Under the pieces are notes generated by a model, which was not told the origin of the DNA, made no database searches, and saw only the letters and a list, made by a program, of their open reading frames with translations. Of a stretch of 40,064 bases of DNA, positions 34,182-40,064 are shown in pieces. Made by a program: the position numbers and the translations under genes. Position 1 is the stretch's first letter, and each line of letters begins with the position of its first letter. Source of the DNA: Acaryochloris sp. IP29b_bin.137 (GTDB lineage Bacteria > Cyanobacteriota > Cyanobacteriia > Thermosynechococcales > Thermosynechococcaceae); assembly GCF_028285745.1 (NCBI RefSeq), contig NZ_JANQOP010000089.1:1-40064 (forward strand). Direction: 5' to 3'.

Positions 34182-34955
34182 TTAAAATTGATCTTTCATT
34201 CCCCGTAACCGCGCAAAGCATTGAACCGGGGTATTGCTTTTTGTATAGGTAATTAAATGGGGTTGATCCCAGCGCAGAAAGGGATTGGTTTGTTTCTCCA
34301 GGCCAATGTCTGAGGGAATGGTTGGTTGGGATTGACTGCGAGCTTCTTGCACCTGTTTATATCTATTTTTTAGGTATGAATTGTCCGAGTCGACCGTAAG
34401 GGCAAACTGCAAATTTTTGAGGGTATACTCATGGGCACACCAGACTCGGGTGCTCTCAGGTAATTTGCGCAGCTTACCCAAGGAGTCCACCATCTGAGCT
34501 GGCGTCCCTTCAAATAAACGTCCGCATCCCCCAGCAAATAAGGTATCGCCACAAAACAATTCACCCCAAGCTTCTCCTATACAAGGGGGAAAGTAATAGG
34601 CAATATGGGCGCGAGTATGACCAGGGACGAAAAAAACCTTAGCTGTGCGACTGGCAAACGAGACCTGATCGCCCTCCGTCAGAAAATATTGCTGTCCTGG
34701 AATTCGCCCCCGATCCCGCTCTCCTCCATAGACCAAGGCGGCTGGAAAAGCTTGGAGGAGTGTCCGATTGCCACCCACATGATCTGAATGATGATGGGTA
34801 TTAAAGATGGCCACCAACTCAGCGCCTAAATCTTCTAGTTTCCTCAGAACGGGTTGAGGATCTGCTGGATCAACTACGGCAGCAATATTTTGCTCTGGAT
34901 CGTGGAGGACAAAAATATAGTTATCGGAAAAGGCAGGCAGTCGGTGGATTTGCAT
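34182..34955 (-). CDS. gloB: Hydroxyacylglutathione hydrolase (glyoxalase II)
   Basis: Hydrolyses S-lactoylglutathione to lactate and glutathione, the second step of methylglyoxal detoxification. The 257-residue metallo-beta-lactamase-fold protein has the metal-binding motif THHHSDH (53-59), FVPGHTRAH, the [15 protein letters not shown] block and [11 protein letters not shown], all diagnostic of GloB. The C-terminal domain ends [18 protein letters not shown] use the ATG at 34955, giving [15 protein letters not shown]; an upstream TTG would add six residues absent from relatives. It diverges from hisF with 95 bp between the starts. Confidence 0.94.
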   Translation of the reverse strand: MQIHRLPAFSDNYIFVLHDPEQNIAAVVDPADPQPVLRKLEDLGAELVAIFNTHHHSDHVGGNRTLLQAFPAALVYGGERDRGRIPGQQYFLTEGDQVSFASRTAKVFFVPGHTRAHIAYYFPPCIGEAWGELFCGDTLFAGGCGRLFEGTPAQMVDSLGKLRKLPESTRVWCAHEYTLKNLQFALTVDSDNSYLKNRYKQVQEARSQSQPTIPSDIGLEKQTNPFLRWDQPHLITYTKSNTPVQCFARLRGMKDQF

Positions 34956-35050
34956 GGAGGGTGATCTCAACACATCTATCCCAAGCTTAAGTCGTGATGC
35001 CAGCAGTCATAGAATGTTACTCTGATTGAGTTCCAGAAAAAGCCAAAACC

Positions 35051-35818
35051 ATGCTAGCCAAGCGAATTCTACCCTGCTTAGACGTCAAAGCAGGACGCGT
35101 CGTTAAAGGGGTGAACTTCGTTAACCTCAAGGATGCTGGAGATCCCGTGGAGTTGGCCCAGATTTATAACGAGGCTGGAGCGGATGAGTTAGTTTTTCTG
35201 GATATCACCGCCACCCATGAAGATCGCAACATCATCTTTGATGTGGTGTATCGGACAGCAGAAGCGGTATTTATCCCGCTAACCGTGGGAGGAGGGATCC
35301 AATCCTTAGAAACGATTAAAAAATTGTTACGAGCTGGGGCCGATAAAGTCAGCCTCAATTCTTTTGCCGTCCGCAATCCAGGCTTTGTGAATCAGGCTAG
35401 CGATCGCTTTGGTCGACAATGTATTGTCATAGCGATTGACGCTCGTCGCCGAGGTGACGGCAATCCAGGCTGGGATGTTTTTATTCGCGGAGGCCGTGAT
35501 AACACAGGGCTAGATGCGATCTCCTGGGCCAAGGAAATGGAAGAGCGGGGGGCGGGGGAACTCCTGGTCACCAGCATGGATGGTGATGGTACCCAAGCGG
35601 GGTACGACTTGGAATTAACCCGCACCATTGCAGAACAAGTGGAGATCCCTGTGATTGCATCCGGTGGGGCTGGCACCAGCGATCATATCCGTGAAGCCTT
35701 GACAGAAGGTAAAGCCGAGGCGGCCTTGCTCGCCTCCCTTCTGCACTACGGACAACTTTCAATTGCTGAAATAAAAGCCCATTTGCAAGATCATCAAGTT
35801 CCCATTCGCCAGGCTTAA
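35051..35818 (+). CDS. hisF: Imidazole glycerol phosphate synthase cyclase subunit
   Basis: The TIM-barrel half of imidazole glycerol phosphate synthase, which with HisH makes imidazole glycerol phosphate in histidine synthesis. The 255-residue protein opens with the standard [20 protein letters not shown] (Asp11 is catalytic), has [11 protein letters not shown], and the second catalytic Asp129 in VIAIDARR. Phosphate-binding loops SGGAGTSDH near the C-terminus are intact. Length is typical (253-256). hisH is not in the window. An 83-codon membrane protein gene follows after 72 bp. Confidence 0.96.
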   Translation: MLAKRILPCLDVKAGRVVKGVNFVNLKDAGDPVELAQIYNEAGADELVFLDITATHEDRNIIFDVVYRTAEAVFIPLTVGGGIQSLETIKKLLRAGADKVSLNSFAVRNPGFVNQASDRFGRQCIVIAIDARRRGDGNPGWDVFIRGGRDNTGLDAISWAKEMEERGAGELLVTSMDGDGTQAGYDLELTRTIAEQVEIPVIASGGAGTSDHIREALTEGKAEAALLASLLHYGQLSIAEIKAHLQDHQVPIRQA

Positions 35819-35890
35819 TTCTTAAATCAACCTGTAAAATCACAGATTTGTGGTGGATTAGTCTTTAATTTTATTAAAATTAGTAAAGTT

Positions 35891-36142
35891 ATGATTATTC
35901 TACTTGTCGGCGCTATAGGACTTGTGATCTGGTCCCTGCAGTTAATGAAGACGGCTCACCATTCCAGTGAAAAGTCTCTCATTTTTGCTGGGGTACTGGT
36001 TGCTGTGTCTGCGGTAGGACTCATAGCGGTTTATATGCTGATGGACGGCTGCATGGGGTATTTAATTGGGGAAGAACCCCTCTCTGCTCAATCTTCCTCC
36101 ATTCCCCTGATGGTAATCTCGTATCTCTCTGCTCCCCTTTAA
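35891..36142 (+). CDS. Small two-helix membrane protein, unknown
   Basis: An 83-residue protein with two hydrophobic segments: residues 1-19 (MIILLVGAIGLVIWSLQLM) and 28-50 (SLIFAGVLVAVSAVGLIAVYML), separated by a short charged turn with two histidines. The rest is polar and short. No family is recognised. Coding potential is supported by its clean ATG start and membrane topology, but not by similarity, and the AT-rich leader has no clear SD. It may be a cyanobacterial small membrane protein. Confidence 0.5.
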   Translation: MIILLVGAIGLVIWSLQLMKTAHHSSEKSLIFAGVLVAVSAVGLIAVYMLMDGCMGYLIGEEPLSAQSSSIPLMVISYLSAPL

Positions 36143-36253
36143 TTCAACATAAGGCTCATCGTACTTTGAGCTTAAGATGAACCGATAATCGTAAAACCTA
36201 AGGTGATGAGTCCGGCTGGCGTTGGTTTGCCCCAGTCTTTACGCCAAGTCTAA

Positions 36254-36271
36254 ATCAGACCTCGGCCTGAT
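36254..36271 (-). terminator. Weak terminator-like hairpin after hpnI
   Basis: On the minus strand ATCAG-G-CC and GG-T-CTGAT form a short stem with a 2-nt loop, followed by TT. It lies just after the hpnI stop, where the hopanoid operon should end, but the T-tract is poor. Confidence 0.22.
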
Positions 36272-36282
36272 AGCAGCGTGCG

Positions 36283-37440
36283 CTAGGGAGTGCTGGTTGA
36301 CATCACTGAAGTCAGTTTGCCATTTTTGCACAGCTTATAACGATATCCACGCCATTCCACCGTTGTTCCCACCATTCCGTAACACCAAATCGCAAAATTG
36401 ACGAGATCTCGAATAGGCACCAACCACCATAATCTCTGGGCTACTTGATCGCGAAGATAGTGAATCGCAATGACCCAAGCCATGATCCAACGGGTCGCGA
36501 GCATCACCACAAAAACCAACCATCCCCATATAGATCCCTGGGTTACCCATAGAAACAGCAATCCACTCGTGGTGCCATAGGTAAAGAGCAGACCCACATA
36601 CCCCCAAAATCGTTCGACACGAATGCACCGAGCCCAGCGCGCCTGACGATGAAAGAACTCAGCAAGACTAGCCGTCGTTAGTTGATGTTGGACAATATAA
36701 GGGGACAAAATAACCTGGTAACCCACTTGAGTGGGCAAATTCCCTAAATGAAAATCATCGGCTAAGTGATCAGCCAGGGCGGCAAATCCACCAATCTTAG
36801 CCAAAGCAGCCTGGCGAATCACAATGGTGGAGCCAAAGGCAAAATGCATTCCTTCCAATTTATGGGCCGCTAAAACATTGGCATGGTTGCGAGTGGCAAT
36901 ACCCAAGGCTTCAAACCCTGCTAACCACCCTTTTGCCCAGGAATTATAAAGACAGGTGACTACCCCCACCTGAGGATTAGCCAAAGGCTGCACAATTTGT
37001 TGTAAATAATCGGGTTGAACTAGTATGTCGCAGTCTGCCAGCACAATCACCTCATGCTTGGCCTTCTCAACTGCATTGGCCAGGTTGCTGACTTTGAGGT
37101 TGGTACCAATGGTGCGATCGCACACCACCAACTCAATATCCACTTCAGGAAAAGCCTGAATTAGCTGCTCCACAACCGGCAGACTCGGATCCAAGGCTTC
37201 GCGGACGCTAAAAATCACTTGATACTGAGAATAATCCTGCTGGCAAAAGGAGGCCAAATTCTCATAGGTATTCACATCCACCCCGCATAGCGGTTTAAGG
37301 ATGGTCACCGGCGGGTGAAAATCAGGGTCCACGGGATGGTCTTGGCGAAAAAAGTCGATGGTCGCATAGATGGCATAGCAGTAGTACAGGACTGCCGTGC
37401 AGCAAAACGGAAAGATTAGCCAAGGAAGATAAGCAGCCAT
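36283..37440 (-). CDS. hpnI: Hopanoid glycosyltransferase HpnI-like (ceramide glucosyltransferase family)
   Basis: A GT2/GT21-type membrane glycosyltransferase. In hopanoid producers HpnI adds N-acetylglucosamine to bacteriohopanetetrol. From the ATG at 37440 it has 385 residues: an N-terminal membrane helix (5-30), PPVTILKPLCGVD, the nucleotide/metal motif ADCD (135-138), FGSTIVIR, the catalytic LADDFHLG (Asp228/229), the RQARW motif (265-269), and C-terminal membrane helices. An upstream TTG (37497) would overlap the preceding gene by 34 nt and add a Cys-rich leader, so the ATG with GGAT upstream is preferred. It follows the EamA gene by 23 nt in an operon with hpnK. Ceramide-type substrates cannot be excluded. 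Confidence 0.85.
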   Translation of the reverse strand: MAAYLPWLIFPFCCTAVLYYCYAIYATIDFFRQDHPVDPDFHPPVTILKPLCGVDVNTYENLASFCQQDYSQYQVIFSVREALDPSLPVVEQLIQAFPEVDIELVVCDRTIGTNLKVSNLANAVEKAKHEVIVLADCDILVQPDYLQQIVQPLANPQVGVVTCLYNSWAKGWLAGFEALGIATRNHANVLAAHKLEGMHFAFGSTIVIRQAALAKIGGFAALADHLADDFHLGNLPTQVGYQVILSPYIVQHQLTTASLAEFFHRQARWARCIRVERFWGYVGLLFTYGTTSGLLFLWVTQGSIWGWLVFVVMLATRWIMAWVIAIHYLRDQVAQRLWWLVPIRDLVNFAIWCYGMVGTTVEWRGYRYKLCKNGKLTSVMSTSTP

Positions 37441-37463
37441 ACATCCAACATTGCAACAAGGGC

Positions 37464-38297
37464 CTACCCCGTTAGGGAAATAATGCCCACACCCCAACCA
37501 ATGACAATAATGCCAGCTAAACGCCCCGGAGAAATATGCTCCTTCAGGATAAAGTGGGCACCACAGAGATTGATAATGTAGCCTAAGCCCGTGGCAGGAC
37601 GGACTAAGCTAATATCCGCCCAGCTGAGTAACGAAATAAACATCAGAAATGAAACGGTGTAGCTCGCCACCCCGATCAGTACCCCTGGATTTACAAATAC
37701 ACTCTTTAGCCAGCACAGAATAGAGGTCAGAGACCGAGCTGAAAACTTACCAATTTTCTTGACGCCCCGGGCCACCAAAATATCTGCTGTACAGTCGGCC
37801 AAGACCAGCACTAACACACCCAACCACATCTTCGGCCAGTAAAAACTCAAGGGCAGCAGCAGCATCCAAGAGGACTTCATATTGGGATCTGCATCTGGCT
37901 GCAACTGGGCTTTGCGATCGTCTATCCGCTTACTCCACCCCACAATAAACACGCCCAGGGAGATAAAAATTGCCGCTAACCAGCGGGCTAAGGAAACCGG
38001 CTCTTTCAGAATCAGCCAAGCCATCAAGGCATTGAGCACATAGCTAAAGGCGTGCATGGGCAGCACAAAACTCATATCCAGTCGGGTCAGGGATACGAGA
38101 TAAATCAGCATGGAGATCGTCAGGGTGACGACCCCCAACCCAATCCAAGGACTGGTAAATAAATAGCCTGCTAACTGCCAGAGGGCATCAGGGTGATAGG
38201 AGGTAACCTCACCGAAGACTTTCATCCCCCGACTAAGCCAAATATCACCCAGAACTTGGGTTGCAACCAGGAGGACAATCAGCAGAAAATTGATCAA
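37464..38297 (-). CDS. EamA/DMT-superfamily transporter
   Basis: A 277-residue integral membrane protein with an internal repeat of two EamA halves (about 1-120 and 150-277), each with four to five helices. Features include FVLPMHAFSYVLNALMAWLILKEPVS in the first half and the matching LVRPATGLGYIINLCGAHFILKEHIS in the second (read in parts), the GxxxxLKE-type pattern of DMT transporters. Its position between hpnK and hpnI suggests a lipid- or sugar-lipid-moving role, for example transferring a hopanoid or its precursor across the membrane; the substrate is inference. The start overlaps the hpnK stop by 4 nt (ATGA), so translation is coupled. Confidence 0.82.
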   Translation of the reverse strand: MINFLLIVLLVATQVLGDIWLSRGMKVFGEVTSYHPDALWQLAGYLFTSPWIGLGVVTLTISMLIYLVSLTRLDMSFVLPMHAFSYVLNALMAWLILKEPVSLARWLAAIFISLGVFIVGWSKRIDDRKAQLQPDADPNMKSSWMLLLPLSFYWPKMWLGVLVLVLADCTADILVARGVKKIGKFSARSLTSILCWLKSVFVNPGVLIGVASYTVSFLMFISLLSWADISLVRPATGLGYIINLCGAHFILKEHISPGRLAGIIVIGWGVGIISLTG

Positions 38298-39169
38298 AAT
38301 GCAGCTGAAGCAATAAGCTCAGGAAAATTAGTCAGTTGAAATCCACTGGCTTGCAACCGGTCTTTGACCGACTGGCTCAGCAAGGCTGCTAATTCCCGCT
38401 CTCCCGCTCCCTCAGGGCCATTGATCGGTTCATGAGGATATGCGATGGCAGGATGGGCATACAGCTCTACAACATTGGCCTGAATTTGGGGAATTAATCC
38501 CAGCAAATAGGACTCCGTTACAGCACCAGATTGCAAAAGCCCGTAGACCCGCTCAGCATACCGTATCCCCTGACCCGAAAGCACCCGCTCTCCATGACGA
38601 CGCAGCAGCCGAAACACCGACCACCCCAATCCCTTAGCTAGCCAGCCCTGAGAATCTGCCTTTAAGGTATAGGTCAACTCCTCATAGGGGAGCCGGATGA
38701 TCGGTATGTTGTACTTCGGAGCTAAAGCCATCAAAATGTCCAGGACGGCAGGATTAGCATGGTGGTGTAAATGTCCATCCACATGGGAAAGAGGCAGACC
38801 TGTTGCTAAAAAGCGCTGGAGCTGGGCTTCAATTTCTCGGTGCAGCTCTCGGCGAGCCGCCTGATTGAAGTAGTATCGCCAGCCCGCCTGAGCCGGATTA
38901 TCCGGGAACCGACCCTGCTCATCCACCAAGTGAGGAATTTGCGCAGGAGGCAGTACTGCTTTGCCACAGCCCAACACGACATGCAGACCCACTCCCAAGC
39001 TGGGATGCTGTTTAGCCAGGTCAACCGCCTCGTCAACCGCCTCCCCCGTCACCATCAGGCTGGTACTGGTGAGAATGCCTTCGGTATGGGCTTGAATGAT
39101 ACCTTCATTCACCCCATGGGAAAATCCAAAGTCATCGCCGTTGACGATTACATAACGTGGGGATGTCAT
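38294..39169 (-). CDS. hpnK: HpnK-like YdjC-family carbohydrate deacetylase
   Basis: A 291-residue polysaccharide-deacetylase-fold protein of the YdjC/ChbG group. Motifs are VIVNGDDFGFSHGVNEGI (Asp12, Asp13), HVDGHLHHH (129-137), which provides metal ligands and catalytic residues, and VELYAHPA near the C-terminus. HpnK removes the N-acetyl group from the sugar added by HpnI, giving the glucosaminyl form of bacteriohopanetetrol. Co-operonic HpnI supports this over chitobiose deacetylation. It starts 30 nt after the stop of the ferritin-like gene and is coupled to the EamA gene by a 4-nt overlap. Confidence 0.87.
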   Translation of the reverse strand: MTSPRYVIVNGDDFGFSHGVNEGIIQAHTEGILTSTSLMVTGEAVDEAVDLAKQHPSLGVGLHVVLGCGKAVLPPAQIPHLVDEQGRFPDNPAQAGWRYYFNQAARRELHREIEAQLQRFLATGLPLSHVDGHLHHHANPAVLDILMALAPKYNIPIIRLPYEELTYTLKADSQGWLAKGLGWSVFRLLRRHGERVLSGQGIRYAERVYGLLQSGAVTESYLLGLIPQIQANVVELYAHPAIAYPHEPINGPEGAGERELAALLSQSVKDRLQASGFQLTNFPELIASAAF

Positions 39170-39199
39170 TGCCGCCCTATCCTAATCCAACTTAGCATC

Positions 39200-40063
39200 T
39201 TAGCCTCCCTGGACTGAGGGAATCGGCTCACGCCTGGGCCAAAGACGCAGGCAGGTCAAGGCCAATTTGGATAACCGAGGCATCAATAGGGGCTGTAATA
39301 GTTGTTCATCAAACCGCTCCATGCGTTGGTGATTGGCATCCAAGCAAGTCATAAAGAACTGGTTGGCCGTTAAATCGTCCATAAAATGTCCAGCTTCTGA
39401 AGCTGTAAAGGGCTTACCTTCTTGCTGCTCCGCACTGCCACCAAAAGCTTGAATTAAGGTCTTTAGAGCCTTGCCGTAATGCCAGAGAGCCCGGAAACTG
39501 CGTAGCCCTTCCATGTTCCAACCCTGCTGGATATGTAGGTAGGTCACCCAATTGACGAAGAAGACAATATGGCGGGCTTCTTCATCCAGAATCGGATCGA
39601 AAATTTTAAATACGCTCTCCGGCATGTACTGGGCTTGGCGGGCTAAATCAAACATGCCAAAGGCAAAGTAGGAATCCAGGCATTCGCCAAAGCCAAAATC
39701 CGTAAAGGCCGTTTCAATTTGATCGGGAACGGTAATCTCGGGTAGGGGGGACACTTCAATGTCATAGCGCTCGATTAGATGCCGCAATAAACGGGCATGG
39801 CGATGCTCTTCTCGGCCCTGAAGCGCGACGGCTTCTCTAATCAGGGGGTCCGTAATGGTTTCGGCAAAAGCACTAACCATCACCCCGGCTTCGCTTTCCG
39901 TTAAGAGTGCTTCCCGCCAAAAGGGAATCCCGCGTAAGCGCTCCAAGGAAATGGGATCGAGATCTGGCCAGGGTAAGGTTTCTGGCTCGTAATCCAAATA
40001 GGTGTCTAAAAAGCTACGACAGAACAGTTGTTTATGGTCCCTGCTGCCCAGTTTGATCATCAC
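39200..40063 (-). CDS. Ferritin-like domain protein (possible di-iron), may be partial
   Basis: At least 287 residues; the frame is open to the window edge, and start codons at 40063 (GTG) and 40060 (ATG) lie at the very end, so the true start may be upstream. It is helical with a ferritin-like four-helix pattern of metal ligands: Glu68 (AFAETI), EEHRH (85-89), Glu127 (GECLDSYF) and DEEARH (160-165). This spacing suggests a carboxylate-bridged di-iron site and possible oxygen-dependent chemistry. It heads the operon with hpnK, the EamA transporter and hpnI, so a role in hopanoid or lipid modification is plausible but unproven. Confidence 0.75.
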   Translation of the reverse strand: MMIKLGSRDHKQLFCRSFLDTYLDYEPETLPWPDLDPISLERLRGIPFWREALLTESEAGVMVSAFAETITDPLIREAVALQGREEHRHARLLRHLIERYDIEVSPLPEITVPDQIETAFTDFGFGECLDSYFAFGMFDLARQAQYMPESVFKIFDPILDEEARHIVFFVNWVTYLHIQQGWNMEGLRSFRALWHYGKALKTLIQAFGGSAEQQEGKPFTASEAGHFMDDLTANQFFMTCLDANHQRMERFDEQLLQPLLMPRLSKLALTCLRLWPRREPIPSVQGG

Positions 40064-40064
40064 T

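Noticed and set aside
36143-36282. Possible small RNA or tRNA in the gap before hpnI
   Set aside because: Only short stems are present (TGGCGT/ACGCCA and ATCAG/CTGAT), with no cloverleaf and no strong terminator.

Overview
This window is chromosomal DNA from a cyanobacterium. The evidence is a Mg-chelatase subunit (chlI), Thf1/Psb29, a solanesyl-type prenyl diphosphate synthase for plastoquinone, a PAP/fibrillin protein, several cyanobacteria-restricted families (DUF3082, DUF3134), and about 14 copies by eye of the HIP1 octamer GCGATCGC, where chance predicts fewer than one in 40 kb. Moderate GC, IS relics and a hopanoid-tailoring cluster would fit an Acaryochloris-like organism, but that genus guess is inference only.

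Layout. 1-1305: the tail of an upstream gene, a DUF3082 gene, and a gene-free stretch holding what looks like the decayed right end of an IS200/IS605 tnpB element. 1306-4090: sds, lepB and chlI on the plus strand. 4328-6891: minus-strand conserved unknown, thioesterase and YkvA-like genes; the first has two tandem CRP-type palindromes in its long upstream region. 7183-8514: exbB-exbD. 8521-9555: a TrkA-type K+ channel with an odd selectivity filter. 9891-10313: a small holin-like membrane protein. 10381-14871: a compact minus-strand NAD operon, pncB-nadD-nrtR-nadE, with a candidate NrtR operator laid exactly over the spacer and -10 box of its promoter. 15178-16610: a secreted TPR-like protein, then bolA and the CGFS glutaredoxin. 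16640-17659: a zinc-ribbon/MshEN-like protein. 18035-21153: thf1, DUF362, eda and fibrillin. 21456-27511: a minus-strand operon of two near-identical MoxR ATPases, DUF58 and a large membrane transglutaminase. 27512-28901: an AT-rich accessory patch with a frameshifted membrane-anchored HEPN/DUF4145-like gene and a 114-bp MITE-like element. 28902-36142: DUF4253, DUF72 (ending in a sliding-clamp-like QLSLF), ABC-F, DUF3134, mraY, gloB, hisF and a small membrane protein. 36283-40063: a minus-strand hopanoid/lipid-tailoring operon (ferritin-like protein, hpnK, EamA-type transporter, hpnI).

How genes work together. The NAD operon covers nicotinate to NaMN (PncB), NaMN to NaAD (NadD) and NaAD to NAD (NadE), with its own Nudix-derived repressor. 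The MoxR/DUF58/transglutaminase block is a conserved envelope-associated set. BolA and Grx4 form an Fe-S/iron-handling pair. HpnI adds an N-acetylhexosamine to a hopanoid and HpnK deacetylates it; the EamA protein between them is a plausible lipid translocator. No tRNA, rRNA, CRISPR array or intact transposase gene was seen. All identifications come from reading motifs; no database search was run.
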